This document shows, in pieces, positions 44,319 through 51,803 of a stretch of 64,000 nt of DNA (position 1 is its first letter; every line of letters begins with the position of its first letter). The stretch is from assembly GCA_963817375.1 (NCBI GenBank), contig CAWFOB010000008.1, positions 62,001 to 126,000 of the forward strand, in the 5' to 3' direction. The position numbers and the translations under genes are program-made. This DNA comes from JACVRM01 sp963817375 (GTDB lineage Bacteria > Actinomycetota > Thermoleophilia > Gaiellales > Gaiellaceae). The notes under the pieces are model-generated. The model saw only the letters and a list, made by a program, of their open reading frames with translations. It was not told the origin of the DNA and made no database searches.

Positions 44319-44891
44319 CTAAGCCTGGTTGAAGAAGCCGCGCTCGAGCATGCGGGCGCGCTCTTCGGCCGACACGGAGACGTTGCGCGGCGTGAGCAGG
44401 AAGACCTTGTCGGCGACGCGCTGCATCCCGCCGTCGAGGGCGTACGTGAGACCGCTCGCGAAGTCGATCAGCCGCTTGGACAGCTCGGTGTCGATGCCCT
44501 GGAGGTTGAGGATGACCGGCACGCCGTCTTTGAAGCGGTCGGCGATCTGCTGGGCGTCGTTGAACGAGCGCGGGATGACGAGATGCACCTGCGCCGTCGG
44601 CGACGCGGCGGCCGGCGCCGGCGCCACCTCGAGCTTGCGCTCCTGGCGGCGCGAGAGCGAGCGGACGGTCGAGGTCGCCTTGGCCTGCGCCTGCTCGGAC
44701 TCCGTCCAGTCGTCGAAGTCGTTGCGCTTGCCGCGGCGCGGCTGGAGGCGGCGCACGTTCGGGCGCTCGGCGTACGTGCGCTCGAGCTCCTCGTGCGTTG
44801 CGTAGCCGTCCTCGTCCCACTCGTCCTCGTCGTCCTCCTCGGCGATGCCGAAGTAGACGAGCGTGCGGCTCCAGACGTCTGCAAGTCCCAT
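44319..44891 (-). CDS. sepF: Cell division protein SepF
   Basis: SepF, 190 residues, anchors FtsZ to the membrane in actinobacteria. Amphipathic N-terminal anchor (MGLADVWSRTLVYFG), a linker of ~70 residues, then the SepF core: QVHLVIPRSFNDAQQIADRF, VPVILNLQGIDTELSKRLID, FASGLTYALDGGMQRVADKV, FLLTPRNVSV. Lies between yggS and yggT, the usual order. Confidence 0.94.
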   Translation of the reverse strand: MGLADVWSRTLVYFGIAEEDDEDEWDEDGYATHEELERTYAERPNVRRLQPRRGKRNDFDDWTESEQAQAKATSTVRSLSRRQERKLEVAPAPAAASPTAQVHLVIPRSFNDAQQIADRFKDGVPVILNLQGIDTELSKRLIDFASGLTYALDGGMQRVADKVFLLTPRNVSVSAEERARMLERGFFNQA

Positions 44892-44904
44892 GGTTGCGGG
44901 GATG

Positions 44905-45504
44905 TTAGTCGCCTTTCTCTTTCCAGATGATGCTTCCGACTCGAATCAGCGTGGCCCCTTCTTCGACGCCGACGGCGTAGTCCTGCGAGGTGCCCATCGA
45001 GAGCTCGCGCAGGCCGCGGGCCTCGGCGAGCTCGCGCAGGCGCCGGAAGTACGGCCGCGACGCCTCCGGTGACCCGGCGAGCGGCGGCATCGTCATCAGG
45101 CCGCGCACGTCGGGCGCGGCGGCGATGACGTCGTCGAGCTCCTCGGGCGAAGCCCCGGACTTGGTCGGCTCGCCCGAGAGGTTGACCTCGACGAGGGCCG
45201 GCACGGTGAGGCGGCGCGCAGCGGAGACGGACGAGACCGAGTGCACGAGCTCGCAGATCCGGTTGACGACCTTGACCTTGTTCGACTGGAGGTGGCCGAT
45301 GAAGTGCCAGCGGAAGGCGTCGCCGTACTCGGCGTGCTTGCGCTCGAGGTCCTGGGCCTTGTTCTCCCCCACGACCTCGATGCCCGCCTCGACCAGGGTG
45401 GCCATGTCTTCGAGGGCGACGTACTTGGTCGCGGCGACGACGATCACACCCGGCGCGGCGGCCTGGATCTCCTCGTAGCGGCGGCGGATCTCGTCGGCGC
45501 GCAC
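44905..45504 (-). CDS. Pyridoxal-phosphate homeostasis protein (YggS family)
   Basis: A 199-residue PLP-binding TIM-barrel protein keeping PLP balance. The PLP Lys is in VVAATKYV; also VVGENKAQDLERK, WHFIGHLQSNKVKVVNRICE, VEVNLSGEPTKSG, LSMGTSQDYAVGVEEGATLI and RVGSIIWKE. About 25-30 residues shorter than most family members, with the gap after HSVSSVSAARRL. Starts at GTG, 23 bases from the divergent methyltransferase gene. Confidence 0.9.
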   Translation of the reverse strand: MRADEIRRRYEEIQAAAPGVIVVAATKYVALEDMATLVEAGIEVVGENKAQDLERKHAEYGDAFRWHFIGHLQSNKVKVVNRICELVHSVSSVSAARRLTVPALVEVNLSGEPTKSGASPEELDDVIAAAPDVRGLMTMPPLAGSPEASRPYFRRLRELAEARGLRELSMGTSQDYAVGVEEGATLIRVGSIIWKEKGD

Positions 45505-45527
45505 GTCGCGTTCTTACCATCGGGGGT

Positions 45528-46316
45528 GTGACGGAGACCGATGCGCAGCGCGCGGCCTGGGAGGACTGGGGCCGGGTCGACCCGTTCTGGGCGGTGTTGA
45601 CCGCCGCCGACACGCAGCACGGCCACTGGGACGTCGAGCGCTTCTTCGAGACGGGCGAGGCGGCGATCCGCGACCTGCTCGCCCATGCGGCGCACTACGG
45701 CCGGCCCGTCGAGCACGGGCTCGCGCTCGACTTCGGCTGTGGCCTGGGCCGGCTGACCCGGCCGCTCGCGCCTCGCTTTCGCCGGGCCGTGGGGCTCGAC
45801 GTGGCGTCGACGATGATCGAGCGGGCACGGGAGCTCGACCCGGGCTCGGGCGCCGAGTTCGCGGTGCACGTGGACGACAACCTGCGCGACTGGGCCGGCG
45901 TGGACTTCCTCGTCTCGCTGCTCGTCCTGCAGCACCTGCCCTCGCGCGAGGCGGTCGAGCGCTACCTGCGCGAGTTCGTGCGCGTGCTCGCGCCGGGCGG
46001 CATCGCCGTCGTGCAGCTGCCCACGGCCGTGCCGCCGCCCGGGCACGTGGGCCGGCGCGGGCGCGTCAAGGACTGGCTGCGGGCACTCGGCGTCCACCCG
46101 AAGTTCCTGTACGAGCGCCTCGGCTGGCAGCCGGCGATGACGATGCGCGCGATCCCGTACGAGGAGACGGTGGCGCTGCTCGAGTCCGCGGGCGCCGAAG
46201 TGCTCGACTCCGTCGAGCAGGACGCCGGCGACGTGGTCAACCGCACCTACTTCTTCAAGCAGGGGCTGTCCCCGAAGGGGGCTGTCCCTCGTGCCTCGAC
46301 AACCAGCACTGCCTGA
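45528..46316 (+). CDS. SAM-dependent methyltransferase, class I
   Basis: A 262-residue Rossmann methyltransferase. Motif I is LALDFGCGLGRLTRPLAPRF, followed by AVGLDVASTMIERARE and FLVSLLVLQHLPSREAVERY, typical of small-molecule methyltransferases. Substrate unknown. The native protein probably ends near VNRTYFFK; the last 16 residues are encoded by the GGGGCTGTCCCC repeat, so a repeat insertion has supplied the current stop codon. Starts at GTG and is divergent from yggS. Confidence 0.82.
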   Translation: MTETDAQRAAWEDWGRVDPFWAVLTAADTQHGHWDVERFFETGEAAIRDLLAHAAHYGRPVEHGLALDFGCGLGRLTRPLAPRFRRAVGLDVASTMIERARELDPGSGAEFAVHVDDNLRDWAGVDFLVSLLVLQHLPSREAVERYLREFVRVLAPGGIAVVQLPTAVPPPGHVGRRGRVKDWLRALGVHPKFLYERLGWQPAMTMRAIPYEETVALLESAGAEVLDSVEQDAGDVVNRTYFFKQGLSPKGAVPRASTTSTA

Positions 46317-46490
46317 CACTGGGGACAGCCCCCGCTGACGCGGGGACAGCCCCTACGCGACGACCGCGATTACGCCCTCAGGGGCTGTCCCCGAAGGGGG
46401 CTGTCCCCCGTGCCTCGACAACCGGCACTGCCTGACACTGGGGACAGCCCCCGCTTACGCGGGGACAGCCCCGATGACCGCGATTACGCC
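46262..46490. repeat. Palindromic GGGGACAGCCCC repeat, two tandem units, subfamily A
   Basis: Two ~118-base units in reverse orientation to the array at 35848. Each holds TGCCTCGACAACC, GCACTGCCTGACAC and two hairpins. The array overlaps the ends of two convergent genes, the methyltransferase (left) and pgeF (right), and supplies both stop codons. Confidence 0.85.
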
Positions 46491-47144
46491 CTGACGCCCC
46501 GTGCGCCCGCCGTCGCGGCGGTGCGAGAAGAACAGCTCCGGGTTGCACGACGTGCAGAGATCCAGGCGCTCGACCGCGCAGCCCGCGAGCGCCAGCTCGG
46601 CCGCGCGCCACAGGTCGACGTGCGTCCCGACCACGACCTCGTCGCCGAAGCGCGCGCGGTACGGCTCCCGCACCTCGTCGCCGACCTCGTAGCAGCACGG
46701 CCCGATCCCGGGCCCGATCATCGCGGCGACGTCGCCGCCGAGCGTCGCGACCGCGTTCTCGACGACGCCGCTCAGCAGGCCGCGCCAGCCGGCGTGGACC
46801 ACGGCCACGGCCGAGCCGTTCACCAGCGCGATCGGCAGGCAGTCGGCCGTCAAGGCGGCGATGGGCACACCGGGCTCGTCCGTCCAGAGCGCGTCGCCGT
46901 GCACCCCGCGCGAGCCGGCGGCGGCGCGATTCACGGTCGTGCCGTGCACCTGGTAGTTCAGCGCCAGCGCCGCCGGGTCGGCTCCCAGGGCCGCGCACAC
47001 GCGCCGCCGGTTCTCGGTCGCGCGCTCGGGCTCGTCGTCGGTCTTCAGCCCGAGATTCAAAGACTCGAACGGCCCCTCGCTCACCCCGCCGACGCGCGTC
47101 GTGAACGCGATCTCGTAGGCGGCACCGGGATCCCAGCGGATCAC
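46455..47144 (-). CDS. pgeF: Multicopper/laccase-domain peptidoglycan editing factor
   Basis: YfiH/PgeF-family protein, 229 residues, a purine nucleosidase-type laccase-domain enzyme. Metal-ligand motifs: ALNYQVHGTTVNRA, ALTADCLPIALV and VVHAGWRGLLSGVV. GIGPCCYEVGDEVREPYRAR and LDLCTSCNPELFFSHRRDGG are also typical. The last ~8 residues come from the repeat at 46262-46490, which supplies its TAA. Starts at GTG overlapping the upstream stop (GTGA). It belongs with the yggS-sepF cluster but is separated from it here by the methyltransferase. Confidence 0.88.
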   Translation of the reverse strand: MIRWDPGAAYEIAFTTRVGGVSEGPFESLNLGLKTDDEPERATENRRRVCAALGADPAALALNYQVHGTTVNRAAAGSRGVHGDALWTDEPGVPIAALTADCLPIALVNGSAVAVVHAGWRGLLSGVVENAVATLGGDVAAMIGPGIGPCCYEVGDEVREPYRARFGDEVVVGTHVDLWRAAELALAGCAVERLDLCTSCNPELFFSHRRDGGRTGRQGVIAVIGAVPA

Positions 47145-48487
47145 GCGAGCGCCCGCGCGCGCTCGCGCAGCCAGTCCGGGTCGTTGCGGGCAGGATCGGC
47201 GAGCACCTCGTCGAGCAGCGCGTCGAGCGCTCGCCCGATCTGCGGCCCCTGCGGGATGCCGAGCGCCAGCAGGTCGTTGCCGTCGATCGCCAGGTCGGAC
47301 ACCCGGTACGGATGCTCGCGCTCGCGCATGACCGTCTGCTCCATCGCCTCGAGCGCCGGCAGCTCCCACGGCTCGACGTTCTTCGCGAGCAGGTCGGCCC
47401 GCTTGTGCTGGAAGAGGAAGCGCGCGATCCGCTCGCCCCACCGGGCCAGGAACCGCCGCGCCGCCTCGCCGTCGAACTCGCGCTCGACCGGGAACGCGTG
47501 CCCGGCGATCACGCGCACGACCTCGGAGATCAGCCGGGCCGGGTAGCGGAGCCGGTTCAGCGCCGGCCGGGCCAGCTCCGCCGCCGCCTCGGCGTGGGGC
47601 AGCTCGCGGTCGGGAATCGGCTTGGCCAGGTCGTGGAGCAGGAGCGCGAGCCGCACCTCGAGCGGCACGCCCAGGTCCGCCCCGCGCTGCACGGTCTCGA
47701 ACACGTGCTCGTCGACCGGCATGCCCTGCCGCTCGGTGCCCGTGTCGTGCCCGATCGCCGGCTCGAACTCGGGCAGGATCGTCGTCAGGACGCCGGTGTC
47801 CCGCGCGAGGCGGAGCGCCTTCGCCGGATGCGGGCCGAGCAGCAGCTTGGACAGCTCGCCCTGCCCGTCGGCCGCGAGGCCGCCGCCGATGCGCTCCGCG
47901 GAGACGAGCCGCACCTGCGGCGCCCACTCGCGCATCTGCGCGAGCGTCTCCTCGTCGGGCTCGAGCCCGAGCTCGGAGACGAAGCGCAGGCCGCGGACGA
48001 TGCGCAGCGGGTCGTCGCGGAAGCTCGTCGGGCTGGTCGTGCGCAGCACCCCGCGATCGAGGTCGCCGCGGCCGTCGAGCGGGTCGAGAATCTCGCCCGT
48101 CTCGAGCCGCTTCGCGATCGCGTTGATCGTGAAGTCGCGCCGCTCCATGTCCTGCTCGAGCGCGATGGACGCGTCGGCGACGATCTCGAAGTCGTGCCGC
48201 CCCGGCCCGGTGGAGCGCTCGACGCGCGGCGGCGCGAACTCGATGCCGGCCGGCGCGAGCCGGCGCACCTCGCGGTCGTGCGGGTGCAGGCGCACGCCGA
48301 CGCTCTGCCCTGCGACGACGAGGTCTTCGACGCGCCCGTACGAGGCGAGCGCCGCCATCAGCTCGGCGTGCCCGACGCCGGGGACGACGAAGTCGGTGTC
48401 GCGCACCTGCCGGCCGAGCAGCTCGTCGCGAACCGCGCCGCCGACCATCCAGGCGTCCAGCCCGAGCGAGCGGACGAAGTCGGCGAT
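47141..48487 (-). CDS. tRNA nucleotidyltransferase/poly(A) polymerase-family protein with HD domain
   Basis: A ~448-residue class II nucleotidyltransferase, probably the CCA-adding enzyme, which matches the lack of CCA in the tRNA gene here. Head: AWMVGGAVRDELLGRQVRDT with the DxD motif in DTDFVV; RRDFTINAIAKRLETGEILD; RDDPLRIVRGLRFVSELG. An HD domain follows (LALLLHDLAKPIPDRELPHA). Conserved sequence begins around SPIADFVRSLGLDA, where no ATG or GTG is in frame; the first ATG is inside AWMVGG. So the start is unsettled; an unseen frameshift is possible. The interval start is given at the beginning of homology. Confidence 0.82.
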   Translation of the reverse strand: MADFVRSLGLDAWMVGGAVRDELLGRQVRDTDFVVPGVGHAELMAALASYGRVEDLVVAGQSVGVRLHPHDREVRRLAPAGIEFAPPRVERSTGPGRHDFEIVADASIALEQDMERRDFTINAIAKRLETGEILDPLDGRGDLDRGVLRTTSPTSFRDDPLRIVRGLRFVSELGLEPDEETLAQMREWAPQVRLVSAERIGGGLAADGQGELSKLLLGPHPAKALRLARDTGVLTTILPEFEPAIGHDTGTERQGMPVDEHVFETVQRGADLGVPLEVRLALLLHDLAKPIPDRELPHAEAAAELARPALNRLRYPARLISEVVRVIAGHAFPVEREFDGEAARRFLARWGERIARFLFQHKRADLLAKNVEPWELPALEAMEQTVMREREHPYRVSDLAIDGNDLLALGIPQGPQIGRALDALLDEVLADPARNDPDWLRERARALA

Positions 48488-48491
48488 GGGG

Positions 48492-48881
48492 CTAGACGTG
48501 GCCGATTGCCTCGATCTCGACCTTGGCGCCGGACGGGAGCGCCGAGATCTCGACCGTGGCTCGCGCGGGCGGCACGGAACCCACATGGGTCGCGTAGACC
48601 TCGTTCATCCCGGCGAAGTCGCCGAGGTTCACGAGGTAGACCGTCGTCTTCACGAGCTTGTCGAGCCCGCTGCCCGCCTCGTCGAGGATGGCGCCGAGGT
48701 TCTGCATGACCTGCTCGGTCTGCTCCTGGATCGTCTCCCCCACGATCTCGGCGTGGTCCGGCCTGAGCGCGAGCTGGCCGGAGACGAACACGAGGTCGCC
48801 CACGCGGATCGCCTGCGAGTAGGGCGCGCCCTGGAACGGCGCCGGCGCACGCTCGGTGCGGATCGCGGTCTTGTCGGCCAT
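48492..48881 (-). CDS. ridA: RidA-family enamine/imine deaminase
   Basis: A 129-residue RidA (YjgF) protein, a trimer that hydrolyses reactive 2-aminoacrylate and other enamines. Family landmarks: PFQGAPYSQAIRVGDLVFVS, GQLALRPD, QVMQNLGAILDEAGSGLDKL, VKTTVYLVNLGDFAGMNEVY and the active-site Arg in PPARATVEISALP. Three bases separate it from the HisB-like stop codon. Confidence 0.92.
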   Translation of the reverse strand: MADKTAIRTERAPAPFQGAPYSQAIRVGDLVFVSGQLALRPDHAEIVGETIQEQTEQVMQNLGAILDEAGSGLDKLVKTTVYLVNLGDFAGMNEVYATHVGSVPPARATVEISALPSGAKVEIEAIGHV

Positions 48882-48884
48882 GCG

Positions 48885-49406
48885 TTACTCCTTCCGCGGG
48901 AGGGGCCGGCACGCCTGCGCGAGCGCGGCGCCGAGGGACTTGAAGATCGCTTCGAGGACGTTCGCCGCCTCGTCGCCCTGGATCAGGCGCACGTGCAGGG
49001 TCAGCACGGCGCCCTCGGCGAGCTCCCGGAGGAAGCGGTCGACGACGTCGAACTGCAGCCCGCCGACGTGGGCGCGGGTGAGATCGACGTTCGAGACGAC
49101 GAGCGGGCGGTCGGAGGCCTCGAGCGCCACGTGGGCCAGCGCCTCCCAGGCGGGGATGGTCGCGGAGCCGAAGCCGCGCGCGCCCGACGAGTGCAGCTCG
49201 TCGAGGAACGCCTCGCCGAGCGCGCGGCCGGCGGCCGCCACCTCTTCGTCGGCGCCGCCCGGCGCGACCTCCAGCCGCAGCCCGAAGCCGCCCGTGCGGG
49301 CCATCAGCTCGAGCAGGTGGTCGAGCACGGGCAGGCCGGTCGAGACCGCCGACTCGGAGCTGCCCAGCGATGCGCGGACCTGCAGCCCCGTGGGCATGTC
49401 GCTCAT
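48885..49406 (-). CDS. Degenerate imidazoleglycerol-phosphate dehydratase (HisB)-like protein
   Basis: A 173-residue protein with the HisB fold outline: STGLPVLDHLLELMARTGGF (HisB: TGxGFLDHML..HGxF), FLRELAEGAVLTLHVRLIQG and EAIFKSLGAALAQA. The two Mn-binding motifs are lost: the HHTxED site reads GGADEEVAAAG and the second His-His pair before EAxFK reads NVL. The His after the DHML helix is Thr. A histidine-biosynthesis role is therefore unlikely; no other his gene is near. It is flanked by murA and ridA on the same strand. Confidence 0.75.
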   Translation of the reverse strand: MSDMPTGLQVRASLGSSESAVSTGLPVLDHLLELMARTGGFGLRLEVAPGGADEEVAAAGRALGEAFLDELHSSGARGFGSATIPAWEALAHVALEASDRPLVVSNVDLTRAHVGGLQFDVVDRFLRELAEGAVLTLHVRLIQGDEAANVLEAIFKSLGAALAQACRPLPRKE

Positions 49407-49415
49407 GTCGCGACG

Positions 49416-50723
49416 TTAGTCATTGCGGCGCTCGATGTGAGCGCCGAGTGCGCGCAGCCGCTCGTCGATCCGCTCGTAGCCGCGGTCGATCTGCGCGACG
49501 TCGCCGATCGTCGACGTGCCCTCGGCGCAGAGCGCGGCGAGCAGCATCGCCATGCCGGCGCGGATGTCCGGGCTGGACATGCGCTGGCCGTACAGCTTCG
49601 CCGGGCCGGTCACGACCACGCGGTGCGGGTCGCAGAGGATGATCCGCGCCCCCATCGACACGAGCTTGTCGACGAAGAACAGCCGGCTCTCGAACATCTT
49701 CTCGAAGATCAGGATCGTGCCGCGGGCCTGGGTCGCGACCGTGACGGCGATCGAGGTCATGTCGGCCGGGAACGCGGGCCACGGGCCGTCCTCGATCTTG
49801 GGGATCGCGCCGCCGAGGTCGTCGCGGATCGCGAGCTCCTGGCCGGGCGGGACATGGATCGAGGTGCCGTCGATCTCGACCCGGAGCCCGAGCCGCTCGA
49901 ACACGGGCAGGATCGGGACGAGGTCGTCGGCGGCGGCGTCCTCGATGGTCAGGTCGCCGCCGGTGATGGCGGCCATGCCGATGAAGCTGCCGACCTCGAC
50001 GTGGTCGGCGGCGATCGTGTGCTCGCCGCCGCGCAGCCGCTCGACGCCCGTGATGTGGATCATGTTCGAGCCGATGCCCTCGATCTCGGCGCCGAGCGAG
50101 ACGAGGAAGCGGCAGAGGTCCTGGACGTGCGGCTCGCACGCCGCGTTCGAGATCGTCGTCCGGCCGGGCGCGAGCGACGCGGCCATGATCGCGTTCTCGG
50201 TCGCCATGACCGACGCCTCGTCGAGGTGGACGCGCGCGCCGCGGAGCTTGCCGATGAGCTCGTAGCCGCCGTTCATGTGGATGTCGGCGCCGAGCTCGGC
50301 GAAGGCGTGGATGTGCGGGTCGAGCCGGCGGCGCCCGATCACGTCGCCGCCGGGCGGCGGCACCTTCGCGCGCCCGAAGCGGGTCAGCAGCGGGCCGGCG
50401 AGCAGGAACGATGCGCGAATCCGGCTCGCGAGCTCCCCGTGGACCTCGTGCGTGGCGAGGTCGGCGGCCTGGACGCGCACCTCGTTCGCGCCGAGCCAGT
50501 CGACGTCCGCGCCGAGCTGCTCGAGCAGCGCCAGCATCGACTCGACGTCGAGGATGCGCGGCACGTTGTGCAGCACGACGGGCTCGTCGGTCAGCAGGCA
50601 TGCGGCGAGAATCGGCAGGGCGCCGTTCTTGTTGCCCTCGGCCCGGATGTGCCCGGAAAGCCGATGGCCCCCCTCGATGACGAATGACTCCACGACGGAT
50701 TCCTGGACGGCGATCGACGTCAT
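49416..50723 (-). CDS. murA: UDP-N-acetylglucosamine 1-carboxyvinyltransferase
   Basis: MurA, 435 residues, first committed enzyme of peptidoglycan synthesis. PEP/UDP-GlcNAc binding: LSGHIRAEGNKNGALPILAA (the conserved Lys is present). The active-site loop reads VPPPGGDVIGRRRLDPHIHA, with Asp where most bacteria have Cys (E. coli Cys115). Other landmarks: MATENAIMAASLAPGRTTIS and SSPDIRAGMAMLLAALCAEG. Length is normal. The Asp form is catalytically active but not alkylated by fosfomycin, as in mycobacteria and chlamydiae. Confidence 0.95.
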   Translation of the reverse strand: MTSIAVQESVVESFVIEGGHRLSGHIRAEGNKNGALPILAACLLTDEPVVLHNVPRILDVESMLALLEQLGADVDWLGANEVRVQAADLATHEVHGELASRIRASFLLAGPLLTRFGRAKVPPPGGDVIGRRRLDPHIHAFAELGADIHMNGGYELIGKLRGARVHLDEASVMATENAIMAASLAPGRTTISNAACEPHVQDLCRFLVSLGAEIEGIGSNMIHITGVERLRGGEHTIAADHVEVGSFIGMAAITGGDLTIEDAAADDLVPILPVFERLGLRVEIDGTSIHVPPGQELAIRDDLGGAIPKIEDGPWPAFPADMTSIAVTVATQARGTILIFEKMFESRLFFVDKLVSMGARIILCDPHRVVVTGPAKLYGQRMSSPDIRAGMAMLLAALCAEGTSTIGDVAQIDRGYERIDERLRALGAHIERRND

Positions 50724-50779
50724 AGCCGGGTAGTGTGCCGCCCCGGTCGGCGGGTTGCCGTGTGGATACGCTAACCGTC

Positions 50780-51358
50780 GTGAACCCGACCCGTGAGCAG
50801 GCCTGGGACACGCTCACCCGCTACACGAAGAGCGAGGCGCTCCTGCGCCATGCGCTCGCGGTCGAGGCGTCGACGCGCTGGTACGCGCGGCACTTCGGCG
50901 AGGACGAGGAGCTGTGGGGCGTCACCGCGCTCCTGCACGACTTCGACTACGAGATCCACCCCACGCTGGACAAGCATCCGCAGGACGGCGCGCCGATCCT
51001 GCGCGAGGAGGGCTACCCCGAGGTCGTCATCGAGGGCGTCCTCTCGCACGCGGAGCACCTGCAGATGCCGCGCGACACGCCGCTCAAGAAGACGCTCTTC
51101 GCCTGCGACGAGCTCTCGGGGTTCATCCATGCGTGCGGGCTCGTGCGGCCGACGGGCATCGACGGCCTCGAGCCCAAGTCGGTGAAGAAGAAGCTGAAGC
51201 AGCCGTCGTTCGCGGCCGGCGTGCACCGTGACGAGGTCTACGCGGGCGCGGAGCTGCTGGGGCTCGAGCTCGACGACCACATCCGCAACGTGATCGAGGC
51301 GCTCCAGCCGATCGCGCCCGAGCTCGGGCTGCGGACGGCCGAGACGGCCGAGGCATGA
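50780..51358 (+). CDS. HD-domain phosphohydrolase
   Basis: A ~192-residue HD-superfamily protein. Metal-binding residues are visible in LLRHALAVEASTRWYARH (His), ALLHDFDYEI (HD pair) and GVLSHAEHLQ (His). Similar small HD proteins hydrolyse nucleotides or are uncharacterised. GTG start chosen at VNPTREQ; an earlier GTG exists six codons upstream. It is divergent from murA and overlaps the next gene by 4 bases. Confidence 0.8.
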   Translation: MNPTREQAWDTLTRYTKSEALLRHALAVEASTRWYARHFGEDEELWGVTALLHDFDYEIHPTLDKHPQDGAPILREEGYPEVVIEGVLSHAEHLQMPRDTPLKKTLFACDELSGFIHACGLVRPTGIDGLEPKSVKKKLKQPSFAAGVHRDEVYAGAELLGLELDDHIRNVIEALQPIAPELGLRTAETAEA

Positions 51359-51732
51359 CCCCGCAGCTCGACGCGATCGGGCTGACCGTGTCGAACATGG
51401 AGGCGTCGCTCGCCTTCTACCACCTGCTCGGGCTCGAACCGTCGGGCGAGGACCACGTCGAGGCGACGCTCCCCGGCGGCATGCGGCTGATGTGGGACAC
51501 CGTCGAGGCGATCCGGAGCTTCGACCCGTCGTGGGAGCAGCCGGTCGGGCCGGGCCGGATCTCCCTGGCGTTTCGGTGCGGCTCGCCGGCCGAGGTCGAC
51601 GCGACGTACCACCTGGCCGTCGAGGCCGGCCATCGCGGCTCGAAGGAGCCGTGGGACGCGTTCTGGGGCCAGCGCTACGCCGAGCTCCACGACCCGGACG
51701 GGAACGCCGTGCAGCTCTACGCGCCGCTGTAG
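51355..51732 (+). CDS. Glyoxalase/VOC-family protein
   Basis: A 125-residue vicinal-oxygen-chelate protein: PQLDAIGLTVSNMEASLAFY, HLLGLEPSGEDHVEATLPGG, and WDAFWGQRYAELHDPDGNAV at the end. Metal ligands are only partly conserved (Glu in AELHDPDG). Substrate unknown. The ATG overlaps the HD-gene stop (ATGA). Confidence 0.82.
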   Translation: MTPQLDAIGLTVSNMEASLAFYHLLGLEPSGEDHVEATLPGGMRLMWDTVEAIRSFDPSWEQPVGPGRISLAFRCGSPAEVDATYHLAVEAGHRGSKEPWDAFWGQRYAELHDPDGNAVQLYAPL

Positions 51733-51783
51733 GCGCCGACAAATCGACACACTTTCGGCACGCGCGCGTCAGGCAGCTCTGGT

Positions 51784-51802
51784 ACCGGGGTCTGACCCCG
51801 GT
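51784..51802. repeat. Perfect palindrome ACCGGGGTC-T-GACCCCGGT
   Basis: A 9-base-pair stem with a one-base loop between the convergent VOC and aminotransferase genes, ending one base before the aminotransferase stop. Similar GGGGTCTGACCCC palindromes are known as short mobile REP-type repeats. It has no T-run, so termination is less likely. Confidence 0.6.
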
Positions 51803-51803
51803 T

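Noticed and set aside
47622..50687. 1021-codon plus-strand open frame
   Set aside because: It is antisense to cca-like, ridA, hisB-like and murA genes with clear motifs; long antisense frames are expected at this GC content.
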